64,000 bases of DNA from Neptuniibacter pectenicola (lineage in GTDB: Bacteria; Pseudomonadota; Gammaproteobacteria; Pseudomonadales; Balneatricaceae), in the NCBI RefSeq assembly GCF_001597735.1, contig NZ_LUTS01000005.1:62001-126000 (forward strand), written 5' to 3'. Positions within the stretch are counted from its first letter, which is position 1. Every line of letters begins with the position of its first letter. Below, one piece after another: positions 34,052 to 43,014 of this stretch. Under the pieces are notes generated by a model. That model was not told where the DNA came from. It saw only the letters and a list, made by a program, of their open reading frames with translations, and did no database searches. The position numbers and the translations under genes are program-made.

Positions 34052-34816
34052 TCACTGGGTTCGCGCTAAAGGTTTATAACCATAGGACTGCATAATGGCT
34101 TCAGCCTGCTCTGTTTTCATGAATCTTAACAGGGCTTGGGCGGCGGGACTATCTTCCCCCGATCGTAATAACACCGCATCCTGTTTAATCGGTGTATACA
34201 AGGCCTCAGGGATGATCCAGCTGGAGCCTGCTTTTAATCTACCCTCTTTCATTATTTGGGAGAGAGCAACAAAGCCTAAATCTGCATTGCCTGTGCTCAC
34301 AAACTGATAGGTTTGCGCAATATTCTCGCCATGTACCCATCTAGATTTTGTTCGATCGATCAAGGCTAAATGTTCGAGTACATCGATGGCCGCGACACCG
34401 TAAGGCGCTAATTTGGGGTTAGCGATCGCCAGTTTATTAAACTGAAGAGCTAATAAGCGATCAGGATTGGCTTTGATAAACCCTTCTTGCGCTGACCACA
34501 GAGCGAGCTGACCCACGGCGTAAGTGAAACGGCTGCCGGGTACGATAAGTTCCTCACGCTCTAGCTGAGCGGGTTTCTGCTGATCGGCGGAAAAGAAGAG
34601 ATGGAAGGGGGCGCCATGTTTTATTTGGGCATAAAACTTACCGGAAGCACCAAAGGATAAACGGACCTTATGGCCTGACGCGTGCTCGAATAAAGAGGCT
34701 ATCTCTTTCATCGGGGCGGTGAAGTTGGATGCGACAGCGACATTAATATCGTCTGCGTGAGCGGTGTGGAGCAACAAGCTCAACACGAGCAGGCAGCTAA
34801 CCGAGATTGACCCCAT
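34052..34816 (-). CDS. modA: Molybdate-binding periplasmic protein ModA
   Basis: 254 residues; signal peptide ends after HTAHA (residue ~21). The mature N-terminus [21 protein letters not shown], the motif [27 protein letters not shown] (oxyanion ligands Ser/Ala) and [21 protein letters not shown] are ModA hallmarks. It captures molybdate or tungstate for ModBC. First gene of the leftward modABC operon; a small CTATC-GCT-GATAG repeat (34838-34850) lies upstream of it. Confidence 0.95.
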   Translation of the reverse strand: MGSISVSCLLVLSLLLHTAHADDINVAVASNFTAPMKEIASLFEHASGHKVRLSFGASGKFYAQIKHGAPFHLFFSADQQKPAQLEREELIVPGSRFTYAVGQLALWSAQEGFIKANPDRLLALQFNKLAIANPKLAPYGVAAIDVLEHLALIDRTKSRWVHGENIAQTYQFVSTGNADLGFVALSQIMKEGRLKAGSSWIIPEALYTPIKQDAVLLRSGEDSPAAQALLRFMKTEQAEAIMQSYGYKPLARTQ

Positions 34817-34967
34817 CGAGTGGCTCCGTAGTGTACGCTATCGCTGATAGACGAATCGAATGATGGATTGTTGTGTGGGTTACATGGTAGCCGATATTCT
34901 AGGTTATCAAAAGTCGTGCGGGCTGCACGCGGGCTCTACTTTGGGGGTATGGCTGCGCGGACGCTAA

Positions 34968-34994
34968 GAGGCGGCCGAGCCGTTCGGCCGCCTT
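34968..34994. repeat. GC-rich hairpin between modA and cupin gene
   Basis: AGAGGCGGCCGA / TTCGGCCGCCTT: 9-10 paired bases (34969-34978 with 34985-34994) around a small loop. It is GC-rich in a gap of moderate composition, 30 bases past the end of the cupin gene (minus strand). Lacks a U-tract; may still mark the cupin 3' end. Confidence 0.5.
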
Positions 34995-35024
34995 GTGGGG
35001 CAGTATTCTTGTATTTAACGGGGG

Positions 35025-35453
35025 CTAGGCGTTATACAGGGCGACTAAGTCGGACATAGATAGGGTGCCTACGATATTTTGTTCGGGGTCCATTAGGTCG
35101 TACAGGGTACCGCCGGAGGTGTTATCAAAAATACTGAATAGGATAAGGGTGCCGCCGTCACCTCCGCACTCCGCATGGGGGGCGTCGGAGGCTGGTGCCA
35201 CTGTATAGCTTCCGGTGGCGCGTATTTCTGACAGCGAACCGTCCGCATTAAAGATATGATGCTCCCCCTTAAGCACTAATAGTTTATTCAGTGAATTATG
35301 ACGATGGAGAATGATGGGTTTGTTTGCTTCGAACTTAAATAGAATTTCGGCGCGTTGTTGTTCATCATCAATATAGAGTATCGAATAACGAAAATGCTCT
35401 AAATCACCAAACTGTTTCCATTCAACGACATCTTCGATGCTTTGTAGGCTCAT
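35025..35453 (-). CDS. Cupin-fold protein
   Basis: 142 residues with one cupin domain; the metal-ligand motif is IILHRHNSLNKLLVLKGEHHIF (H-x-H-x-x-x-x-x-L, with a Lys and no clear Glu) and the second motif GSYTVAPASDAPHAECG (Pro-His). It may bind a metal and small ligand. Such proteins act as enzymes, sensors or isomerases; I cannot assign a function. It stands alone, divergent from the kinase gene at 35637. Confidence 0.75.
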   Translation of the reverse strand: MSLQSIEDVVEWKQFGDLEHFRYSILYIDDEQQRAEILFKFEANKPIILHRHNSLNKLLVLKGEHHIFNADGSLSEIRATGSYTVAPASDAPHAECGGDGGTLILFSIFDNTSGGTLYDLMDPEQNIVGTLSMSDLVALYNA

Positions 35454-35648
35454 GACTTATCCTCTTATTATTTTTAGCCGCGACTAAAGCTTTTGCGCGG
35501 TCACTGATAAAGTGAGTGGATAAGTTAGCTCGGATCTTGTGGCGGTGTAACAGCCAAATTGACTACTAGGGTCGGGCATATAGCCCGATACATGAATCCC
35601 GTTTGTTTTTTAGAATGAATTTTAACAATTAATGAAGTGCGTACTACT

Positions 35649-37031
35649 ATGAGACCGATCAAGCTCAATACATTGCTGATGTTACTCGTTATCTTCTCCG
35701 GTTCAGTGGCGATGAGTGTGTCGGCGGTTGTCGCGTTGTATCAGTCGAACCAAGAGGCTCAAGATCAGGCGGCGCAAATTGCTAACTCGGTTAAACAGCA
35801 GCTGGAGTGGCAACTGTTAAAAGCGCATAACCTGATGCAGGACCCAGCAGAGTTCCCCGATTTTTTCCTTTGGCAAAACAGTAATAGCAGTATTTCAGGT
35901 TTCTGTGTGCAGTATGAAAGCGTAGAGGGGCAGCTTGAACGTAGTTTGTGTAAAGGGGATGTTTCAGAGGAAATTTGGCCTGTATGGTTTAAAACCCTTT
36001 ATATTTACCAGTTTGGGGCAGAGCAGGGTAGCCAGCTTGATGTGGTGTTTAACGAGGAGGTGAAAGGCAGGGTTAGTGCGACACCCAGTTTTTTAGTGCT
36101 GTTGCATCGGGCGTGGCGAGATCTGAGTAATCTCATGGAGATGTCCGTTATTACGGTTATGACCTTGTGTATATTGCTGTATATCACCTTGGGGTGGGTG
36201 TTAAAGCCGGTGCGGTTGACGACTGCTGCATTAGGTAAAATCCAAGAGGGTGATCTCCAGGTTAGGTTGCCGGACTTTAGGGTGAAAGAGTGGCAGGACA
36301 CAGCACAGCGTATCAATTCGATGGCTGCTACCTTGCAAGCAACCTTTGATGAACGTAAGCAGTTATCCATGAAGCTACTGCACTTGCAAGAGGAGGAACG
36401 GCGGCACCTCTGTCGTGAGCTACATGATGAGCTAGGCCAGTCGTTAACCGGGTTACGTGCCATTGCGTACTACATGGAGGGCGAGGTAAAGGAGCAGTGT
36501 CCCGAGCTGTCACCTAAGGTTAATCAAATTACGGCAATTGCCCAACAGATGATGGGGTTAGTGAAAAACTTACTCTTTAGGTTGAGACCCGCCGACTTAG
36601 ATGAACTGGGCTTGGTGGAAAATCTAGGCTCCATGATTGATGAGTGGAACGGGAAGCATCAAGGGGTGGATTGCCATTTACTGACCGAGGGGCGGTGTGA
36701 TCAGGTCCCTGCCGCTGTCGCGGTTAATCTATTGAGAATCGTCCAGGAAAGCCTGACAAATGTGGTGAAGCATGCGTCAGCCTCGCGGGTTGAGGTGTTG
36801 CTCTGCTGTCCTGATTCAGAGAGGGAGCAGCTGTTATTACAGATCGAGGATAATGGGAACTTAACCCGTGCCGAAACCTTATTAAAACCGGGCAATGGGT
36901 TGTTAGGTGTTAAGGAGCGGGTTAACGCGTTGAATGGTGAGGTTAACTTAGCGCGCTCTTCGCTTGGTGGCTTGAAAGTCGAAGCGATTATACCGGTGTC
37001 GGAATATGAGGCAGATGATGGGACTCATTAA
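35649..37031 (+). CDS. Sensor histidine kinase (NarX/UhpB type, HisKA_3)
   Basis: 460 residues from ATG 35649 (a GTG at 35637 is also possible; neither has a strong ribosome site). Layout: membrane segment (about 8-30), periplasmic sensor (about 30-155), second membrane segment (about 160-185), HAMP, then dimerisation domain RRHLCRELHDELGQSLTGLR with the phospho-accepting His in RELHDELG, and an HATPase_c domain (LRIVQESLTNVVKHASASRV, IEDNG, GNGLLGVKERV). The sensor resembles LapD/MoxY periplasmic domains, a weak impression. It is cognate to the regulator gene it overlaps. Confidence 0.92.
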   Translation: MRPIKLNTLLMLLVIFSGSVAMSVSAVVALYQSNQEAQDQAAQIANSVKQQLEWQLLKAHNLMQDPAEFPDFFLWQNSNSSISGFCVQYESVEGQLERSLCKGDVSEEIWPVWFKTLYIYQFGAEQGSQLDVVFNEEVKGRVSATPSFLVLLHRAWRDLSNLMEMSVITVMTLCILLYITLGWVLKPVRLTTAALGKIQEGDLQVRLPDFRVKEWQDTAQRINSMAATLQATFDERKQLSMKLLHLQEEERRHLCRELHDELGQSLTGLRAIAYYMEGEVKEQCPELSPKVNQITAIAQQMMGLVKNLLFRLRPADLDELGLVENLGSMIDEWNGKHQGVDCHLLTEGRCDQVPAAVAVNLLRIVQESLTNVVKHASASRVEVLLCCPDSEREQLLLQIEDNGNLTRAETLLKPGNGLLGVKERVNALNGEVNLARSSLGGLKVEAIIPVSEYEADDGTH

Positions 37032-37668
37032 TATTTTATTGGTTGATGATCATGCAATTGTGCGCGAAGGCTATCGCTCGCTGTTAAATAAACAACCGAG
37101 TTTTACGATTGTTGCTGAAGCCGAAAGCGGGGAAGAGGCTTATGTTCTGTTTCGGAAACATCAGCCCGACCTTGTTATTCTTGACCTGTCACTGCCGGGT
37201 AAGGGGGGGCTGGCAACTCTGATCCAGATTCGTCAGTTGGACCCTAAAGCCAAAGTATTGGTGTTTAGTATGCATCAGAACCCGTCTATGGCGAAAAAAG
37301 TAATTGAGGCGGGAGCTAAGGGGTATGTGACTAAAAGCAGCGCCCCAGCAGAGCTGATTCAAGCGGTTATGGACGTTGTGAAAGGCGGTTTAGCGATTAG
37401 CGAAGATATCGCTAGAGCGATTGCCTTGGATAGCTTGCATGGAAAATCGGCCATTGTGAATAAGTTATCCACACGTGAGTATGAGATATTGCGCATGCTG
37501 GTGGAGGGAAAAAGCAAAGCGGATATTGCCGAAACACTCTCCATTAGCATTAAGACCGTCTCCAACGCCTATTACATTATTAAAAGTAAGCTGGAGGTAA
37601 AAACCGACCTTGAACTTATGCATGCTGCATTACAGGCAAGGGTCGTTTCCGTGTCGGATTACCTATAA
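37018..37668 (+). CDS. NarL/FixJ-type response regulator
   Basis: 216 residues from the ATG at 37018, with GAGG 6 bases upstream, overlapping the kinase gene by 14 bases; ATGs at 37006 and 37015 are alternatives. Receiver domain with acidic pocket LLVDDH and phospho-accepting Asp in LVILDLSLPG (near residue 54), Thr/Ser switch in VFSMH, Lys in YVTKSSAP. The C-terminal LuxR HTH is STREYEILRMLVEGKSKADIAETLSISIKTVSN. It should bind DNA as a dimer after phosphorylation. It ends 13 bases from the stop of the opposite regulator. Confidence 0.93.
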   Translation: MGLINILLVDDHAIVREGYRSLLNKQPSFTIVAEAESGEEAYVLFRKHQPDLVILDLSLPGKGGLATLIQIRQLDPKAKVLVFSMHQNPSMAKKVIEAGAKGYVTKSSAPAELIQAVMDVVKGGLAISEDIARAIALDSLHGKSAIVNKLSTREYEILRMLVEGKSKADIAETLSISIKTVSNAYYIIKSKLEVKTDLELMHAALQARVVSVSDYL

Positions 37669-37681
37669 GGTTCGACGGCTT

Positions 37682-38335
37682 TTATACCTTTAATACACCG
37701 GATGCGAGGGCGATATGAGTCAGCTCTACCGTTGTGTTGGCATTGAGTTTATTTTTAATCCGCGTGCTGTAATTTGCAATTGTCTTGTAGCCTAGACACA
37801 TGTTTGCCGAAATCTCATGCCCATTTAAGCCTTTGGCTAGTAAGCAGAACACATCAAACTCTTTCGGCGATAACAACTCTACCGGCGTACTTGGGTTTGT
37901 ATTTTCTTTTTCGTTTCGGACACTAAGGTCAACGGTTGGTTGTGCTTTATCTAAGAAGATGTTGCCTGCGCTGACAGAAAGAATCGCTTCGGCTAAACAG
38001 TTAGCGGCACTGTTCTTATTGATAAAGCCCCGTGCACCTGCTTGCAGGGCGCGTTCAGTATAGACCGCACTATCATGAATACTGTAAACCAGAATCATCG
38101 CGTCAGAGGAGGTTTTAACAATTTTCCTAATGGCTTCAAGGCCGCCAATTCCAGGCATCGATATATCCATCACAACAATGTCAGGTTGTAATTTCCGGTA
38201 GAGCTGAATCGCTTCCTCTCCACTGTTAGCGGTATCGATCCGGTCAAACTGCTCATAGGATGAGAGCAGCATTTTGAATCCGGCTTGAACAACTTCATGG
38301 TCGTCGACAAGAAGTATATTAAGTTTATTGCTCAT
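37682..38335 (-). CDS. NarL/FixJ-type response regulator (mirror pair)
   Basis: 217 residues. Receiver domain LLVDDHEVVQAGFKMLL, phospho-accepting Asp in IVVMDISMPGIGG, switch in VYSIHD, Lys in FINKNSAA; LuxR HTH LSPKEFDVFCLLAKGLNGHEISANMCLGYKTIANYS. Similar to the regulator at 37018 but clearly diverged. Its ATG overlaps the cognate kinase stop (ATGA), so the pair is co-translated. Its stop faces the other regulator across 13 bases, with a small AAGGT/ACCTT repeat (37667-37690) over both stops that may terminate in both directions. Confidence 0.93.
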   Translation of the reverse strand: MSNKLNILLVDDHEVVQAGFKMLLSSYEQFDRIDTANSGEEAIQLYRKLQPDIVVMDISMPGIGGLEAIRKIVKTSSDAMILVYSIHDSAVYTERALQAGARGFINKNSAANCLAEAILSVSAGNIFLDKAQPTVDLSVRNEKENTNPSTPVELLSPKEFDVFCLLAKGLNGHEISANMCLGYKTIANYSTRIKNKLNANTTVELTHIALASGVLKV

Positions 38336-39660
38336 GACTTCACTCCTGAAAGTGGAAGAAACACATCGATTAACATGCCTGCCCCAAGATTAGAGATAAT
38401 GTTGAGTTTCCCTCCTTGGCTTTCAGCTCTTTCCTTTATGCCCAATAGACCGAAGCCTTTTGATTTATCATCTTGCAAAATACCGGAGCCATTATCTTTG
38501 ATGAGCAGTGACACCTCATTCGCATCCGTGAGTGTTAAGTGGATACTGACGTGGCTAGCGTTAGCGTGTTTTGCAATATTGGTTAGGCACTCTTGGGTGA
38601 TGCGATATATGTGTATGGCTGCTTGATGGTCAATCTGATCAGGCTCGCCGTCGAATTTAAGTTCAACCTGTGTGCAGAGATGGGTTTGCTCCCACTCTTG
38701 CACTAAATTCTTTAGGGTATCTTTCAGCCCCAGCTCGGCTAAGCAAAGCGGGTGCAGGGTTAGCATGCGTGATCGCACGATGTTGGATAGGTGGTCACAG
38801 ATGCTGATAATTGTCTCACATGCGACAGTTGCGCCACTTTGTCGCTGTTTTGTTGCTACAGATATGGCTTTTATTGCGGTTAGCGACTGTCCCATCTCGT
38901 CATGTAACTCGTGAGCCATGGACTTTCTTTCATTTTCTTGGATGTTAAGGCTGTGATTGGTGAGCTTTTTATTGGTTTGTTTTGATTGCTCAAGCGCTCG
39001 CGTTAATTCGTTAATCTCTTGTGAAATGAGATCAAACTCTTGGATGTGATGCTTAGCCAATGGTGAACCATACTCCCCTGAAGAGATCGCTTTTAAGCGA
39101 TTAAGTATGTCAATAACGGCGTTTAACATTGAGTTAAATAGGGTGTTAATGGTCATAAATAGGACGGTGAGAATGGCAATAATAGACCAAAATAGGGTTA
39201 AAAATTCACTCCATGCTTCATTGATTTCGTCATTAGGATCGGTCGCAATAAGGATACTTTTACGGCTATTTTTAGGAAAGTGAATACGGTGCTCAAGTAC
39301 AGGGAAGTCGCGGCTTACAGCGTAAACAAACCAATGAGGCGGTGTGCTTTCTTCCTCTTCGATATGCGCGGCTGTCGCGGTCATCTCTGGAGCGTCATTA
39401 TCATAAATGACTATCTTCACGTGACGGGTTTCTTTAAGGGAAGCGAGGTGGGTCAACCAAGACGCTTCGCTTTCCGGTGAGATCAATATGTTTTCACGCT
39501 TTAGCTGAAAATCCAGCATCGATTTGACGAGCTGAAAAGAGGAGCTGACTTCATCCTCGACTGAACTTTTAGCTTTCCATATCGCGATGGCGCCCCCTGC
39601 GATTAACACAATAAGGACAATACTCAACACGCGAATATTGATTTGGTTACGTAAACTCAT
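38332..39660 (-). CDS. Sensor histidine kinase (NarX/UhpB type, mirror pair)
   Basis: 442 residues, GAGG upstream of the ATG at 39660. Membrane segments near 10-28 and 168-190 flank a ~135-residue periplasmic sensor. The dimerisation domain contains RKSMAHELHDEMGQSLTAIK (phospho-His in HELHDEMG) and HATPase_c follows (IYRITQECLTNIAKHANASH, IKDNGSG, GFGLLGIKERAESQGG). The kinase core matches that of the gene at 35649, but the sensor domains differ, suggesting different signals. With the regulator downstream it forms the second, opposite-strand two-component pair. Confidence 0.92.
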   Translation of the reverse strand: MSLRNQINIRVLSIVLIVLIAGGAIAIWKAKSSVEDEVSSSFQLVKSMLDFQLKRENILISPESEASWLTHLASLKETRHVKIVIYDNDAPEMTATAAHIEEEESTPPHWFVYAVSRDFPVLEHRIHFPKNSRKSILIATDPNDEINEAWSEFLTLFWSIIAILTVLFMTINTLFNSMLNAVIDILNRLKAISSGEYGSPLAKHHIQEFDLISQEINELTRALEQSKQTNKKLTNHSLNIQENERKSMAHELHDEMGQSLTAIKAISVATKQRQSGATVACETIISICDHLSNIVRSRMLTLHPLCLAELGLKDTLKNLVQEWEQTHLCTQVELKFDGEPDQIDHQAAIHIYRITQECLTNIAKHANASHVSIHLTLTDANEVSLLIKDNGSGILQDDKSKGFGLLGIKERAESQGGKLNIISNLGAGMLIDVFLPLSGVKS

Positions 39661-39860
39661 ACTTAGACCTCAAAAAGCATCATATCTCTCTGATTGTTTA
39701 TTAAGCAGTTTGTATGCCAGATAGTAGATCCTTATCTCGGCTACGAGGTGTGGCGCTGGCGGCTAGGTTTTGCTGGTTATTCGCGTAGGGAGGCAATAAA
39801 CGTGTATGCAGATATTTCAGTTTGAATACTTGAGGAATCGTGTGGGGTGAACTAAGTTTT

Positions 39861-39878
39861 ATTGTGCAAATGCACAAT
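39861..39878. promoter_or_regulatory. 18-bp palindrome upstream of GGDEF-DUF3095 operon
   Basis: ATTGTGCA-AA-TGCACAAT: perfect 8-bp arms, centred 68 bases before the GTG start of the GGDEF gene. A second weaker repeat, GCATC (39881-39885) / GATGC (39896-39900), follows at once. The pair looks like an operator region. No match to a regulator I can name. The remainder of the 39661-39937 gap is otherwise featureless. Confidence 0.6.
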
Positions 39879-39937
39879 TCGCATCGGTCGAATGAGATGC
39901 AGAAAAGCTCTTCACCTTCACTTAATGGATTAAATCG

Positions 39938-41407
39938 GTGGCGAAAAAAAATGTAAATAAGTTGAGTAATAGTGTAACCCACGATATTGATCAGTTGGCC
40001 TCAAGTATTGAACAAGAATACTTAAAGTCTAAAGCGTGGAAGTTACCCGGTGTTTTTTCTCTGATCTCGTTTCAGCTCTCTATTCTCGCAACTCTTTTTT
40101 CAGTCATCATACTTCTCGGTTATTGGATGGAGGTTGAGTTTTTATATCGTCCGCTTGCACTGGAACCTGCGACCCACCCGGTTACCGCCGTTATCGCACT
40201 CTTTCTGAGTGTCTCTATCCTGTTACCTAACCAGCCTTCTCTTCTGGGGTGTTTGAAGACAGCCTTGGTTTCTGTCAGTGCGATTACGGTGCTTGTTGCT
40301 ATCATTGACTATGTTTTCAGCACAGAGTTTTTGCCACCTAATATTATTTTTGAACGGGAGCAGGGGCATGTTCACGCTTCAGCCTTAGGTAACTATCTAA
40401 GTATCAATACCGCCATTATGTTTTTAATACTCAGTTGTGCGTCGTTGGCCGGAATCTACGATCGAAAAAGTCTGCAACAGATCATCGCTTATGTGGCCAT
40501 ATCTATTCCATGTATCTCATTTATTGGTTATGCCTACGGGTTAGCCTCTTTTTATAGCCATATGTCGCTATACACGGCTGTTATCGGTTTCCTGTTAGGC
40601 TGGTCATTACTTGCACAGACCTCAGATTATGGCGGGTTTAAAGCGATTCTTAGTCCCTATTTAGGTGGGCGTATCGCGCGTTTCCAGTCCATCAGTGGGA
40701 TGGTACTGCCTTTTTCCGTCGGGCTGTTTTTCGTTTCGCTATCGAATGAACTCAACTCTTCATATATCGGTATGTTTGTTATATTTGTGACCTGGTTTTT
40801 GGTTTTAATGATCAGTATCTCGGCCTATGTTCAGGAGAAGATCGATGCCGCACGGCGTGAGGTGACAGAGAAGCTGATCCAAGCGGCCAATACCGATCCA
40901 TTGACCGGTTTATATAACCGCCGTCAGTTTTTCTATCTAGGTAAAAAGGAACTAAGGCGGGCCCATCGGACGGGTAATGCTGTTGCGGTATTGATGATCG
41001 ATATTGATAACTTTAAAACCATTAACGACACGGCGGGCCATGATGTCGGTGATCAGGTGTTGGTCACTGTTTCAAATACGTTGACGCTGGTGTTACGTGA
41101 GTTTGATCTGGTCTGTCGGTTTGGTGGTGAGGAGTTTTGTGTGCTCATTACGGACACCACTAAAGAGGGGGTTGAGGAGGTGTGTAATAAAATCACCTCA
41201 ACAATAAGGTCTTTGAGTATTAATAATTGGACGGATCAGCACAGCCCCGTTACCGTATCGGTAGGTGCTTGTCTCATTGAAAAGATGATAGATTTAGAAT
41301 CTGCATTGAAAGTGGCTGATGCGGCTATGTATCAGGCGAAAAGCTTAGGTAAAAATCAAACCTATTATTCAGTGGCGTTTTCGGGCGCTCAGGGTAGTCT
41401 GCAATAA
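39938..41407 (+). CDS. Membrane GGDEF diguanylate cyclase
   Basis: 489 residues from a GTG start (39938) with only a weak ribosome site. The N-terminal half has about eight membrane segments (from ISFQLSILATLFSVIILLG to VIFVTWFLVLMISISAY), an integral membrane sensor rather than a periplasmic one. A short coiled coil leads into the GGDEF domain (about 325-480): NTDPLTGLYNRRQF, MIDIDNFKTIND, then RxxD inhibitory site plus GGEEF in REFDLVCRFGGEEFCVLI. It should synthesise c-di-GMP. The DUF3095 gene begins 9 bases downstream, so the two make an operon. Confidence 0.93.
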   Translation: MAKKNVNKLSNSVTHDIDQLASSIEQEYLKSKAWKLPGVFSLISFQLSILATLFSVIILLGYWMEVEFLYRPLALEPATHPVTAVIALFLSVSILLPNQPSLLGCLKTALVSVSAITVLVAIIDYVFSTEFLPPNIIFEREQGHVHASALGNYLSINTAIMFLILSCASLAGIYDRKSLQQIIAYVAISIPCISFIGYAYGLASFYSHMSLYTAVIGFLLGWSLLAQTSDYGGFKAILSPYLGGRIARFQSISGMVLPFSVGLFFVSLSNELNSSYIGMFVIFVTWFLVLMISISAYVQEKIDAARREVTEKLIQAANTDPLTGLYNRRQFFYLGKKELRRAHRTGNAVAVLMIDIDNFKTINDTAGHDVGDQVLVTVSNTLTLVLREFDLVCRFGGEEFCVLITDTTKEGVEEVCNKITSTIRSLSINNWTDQHSPVTVSVGACLIEKMIDLESALKVADAAMYQAKSLGKNQTYYSVAFSGAQGSLQ

Positions 41408-41415
41408 GTGAGTGT

Positions 41416-42567
41416 ATGGATAGTTTTTACCAAGCATTAGATGGTTTTAGTAATACCGCTGAGATTGTTGATGACCACCATTATAAACCCGTACCGGATG
41501 ATTGGTTGATCTCAGTTGTTGATGTGCGTGGATCGACAGAAGCGATTAAAGCGGGGCGTTACCGCGATATTAACTTTATGGGGGCGGCAGCGATCACCTC
41601 CCATTTGAACCTTATTAGCCGTGATCTTCCGTTTATGTTTGGCGGTGATGGGGCGGTGCTGCTGATCAAAGAGAGCATGTCTGACGCGGCGACAAAGGTG
41701 CTGCAATCGTTAAGCTGCCATGCAAAAGAGGTGTTTGATTTAGAGCTCCACACTGGTCTGGTGCCTGTGCGTACTATTCGCGCGATGGGACGTGATGTGA
41801 AAATGGCTAAATACTTATCGGGTGAGAGCCCGCCTCAAGCGATGTTCAAAGGCGGTGGGGTCAGCTTGGCTGAGTCATTAGTAAAAGCCTCCGATCACTA
41901 TCGAGTCGCGGCAACGTGTGTGTTCTCGAAGGAGGATGTTTTTGCGGGGTTATCCTGTCGTTGGAAGCCGGTCCCCTCTTCAACAGGGGTCACCTTATCG
42001 GTTTTAGTTCAGCCGTTGGCCTTGGATGATGAGAAAACGGTTAAGCAGGTAATTACTGAGTTTGAGCGCATTTTGGGGCAGCCCTTATCGAATTTGAATC
42101 CTATCAATATGCAACAGGCGCGCTATGAGCCGTTTTTTAAAAACCTTAAGCGCCAACTGAGCATTTCGGATGTTGGGGTTAGTAAGGTGTTTTTAATGGC
42201 GCTGTTTGAGGTGGTGATCACGGTGCCTTTGTTTAGGTTTGGATGTTATAAATATTTTTCACGCCTAAAAAACTACATGGAAACTATCCCCACCCATTGT
42301 GACTTCCACAAATATGATGACACGTTAAGAATGGTGATTAACTGTTCCGATCAGGAGCATAAAGCGCTGGCCAACTATCTTGAGCAGCACCATGAGCAGG
42401 GACAGTTAGTGTTTGGTATCAGTGCCTCGGATGCTGCGCAAATGACCTGTCATGTTGAGAGCTTAGCGGATGGTGAGCACTTACACTTTATTGATGGCTC
42501 AGATGGTGGGTATGCGATGGCGGCTCAGGGATTAAAAAAACAGCTGTTAGCGGTCGATCAGGCTTAG
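41416..42567 (+). CDS. DUF3095 family protein with class III cyclase-like motifs
   Basis: 383 residues. The N-terminal ~200 residues contain SVVDVRGSTEAI (D36, the position of the first metal-binding Asp of class III adenylate/guanylate cyclases, DIRGST-like), then LPFMFGGDGAVLLI (G76-G77-D78-G79, resembling the GD second metal site), FKGGGVSLAESLVKASDHYR and MGRDVKMAKYLS. The C-terminal half has a separate, possibly winged helix-like part. DUF3095 has no known function that I can name. It lies in an operon with a GGDEF protein, so a nucleotide-signalling role is an appealing inference. It is the operon's last gene. Confidence 0.85.
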   Translation: MDSFYQALDGFSNTAEIVDDHHYKPVPDDWLISVVDVRGSTEAIKAGRYRDINFMGAAAITSHLNLISRDLPFMFGGDGAVLLIKESMSDAATKVLQSLSCHAKEVFDLELHTGLVPVRTIRAMGRDVKMAKYLSGESPPQAMFKGGGVSLAESLVKASDHYRVAATCVFSKEDVFAGLSCRWKPVPSSTGVTLSVLVQPLALDDEKTVKQVITEFERILGQPLSNLNPINMQQARYEPFFKNLKRQLSISDVGVSKVFLMALFEVVITVPLFRFGCYKYFSRLKNYMETIPTHCDFHKYDDTLRMVINCSDQEHKALANYLEQHHEQGQLVFGISASDAAQMTCHVESLADGEHLHFIDGSDGGYAMAAQGLKKQLLAVDQA

Positions 42568-43004
42568 AGCTGTTTCTTCAACATATCGAGTTTCTCTTTT
42601 AGCGTTTCTGTTTTGCCAACACGATTTATTTGGGCAGGACGCTTCTCATCTACGACACGGATACCATTTAATACCGCGGTAAGCTCGGAGGCGCGTTTGA
42701 GCAGGTCCTTTCTAACCTGTTGGTCAATATAGCCAAGCTCATTTACGGCCTGTGTGGCTTGATACATAAGCTCTGGTAGTATGCCGATAATGTTTTTCTC
42801 ATTGGGTCTTGTCGCTAAATGGGTTTGCAGTGTGTCTCTAGCGGCTAACCACTCTTCAAGCTCGTTGATTTCAGCGGATGATAAAACGGCGGCAACGTGG
42901 GGCGCGACCTGATTTACATCAATATCAAACTCGGCGATATGCAGTTCTTGTCCCGCATTCTCACGGATACACTTTACTTTGCTGTCTGTGGTAACAAATT
43001 TCAT
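42564..43004 (-). CDS. Hypothetical protein, partner of TPR protein
   Basis: 146 residues from the ATG at 43004, 10 bases after the TPR gene stop, with AGGG upstream; a longer frame would overlap that gene. The product is small, helical and charged (SAEINELEEWLAARDTLQTHL, QQVRKDLLKRASELTAVLNG, TETLKEKLDMLKKQL). No family recognised and no signal peptide. Convergent to the DUF3095 gene with a 4-base overlap. It likely acts in the cytoplasm together with the membrane TPR protein upstream. Confidence 0.65.
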   Translation of the reverse strand: MKFVTTDSKVKCIRENAGQELHIAEFDIDVNQVAPHVAAVLSSAEINELEEWLAARDTLQTHLATRPNEKNIIGILPELMYQATQAVNELGYIDQQVRKDLLKRASELTAVLNGIRVVDEKRPAQINRVGKTETLKEKLDMLKKQL

Positions 43005-43014
43005 AACGGCCCTG

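Noticed and set aside
34838-34850. CTATC-GCT-GATAG upstream of modA as a ModE box
   Set aside because: Arms are only five bases and the ModE consensus (ATATA-rich core) is not matched.
34868-35059. 63-codon + strand frame between modA and the cupin gene
   Set aside because: Arg/Gly-rich product over a GC-rich hairpin, no ribosome site, overlaps the cupin gene 3' end.
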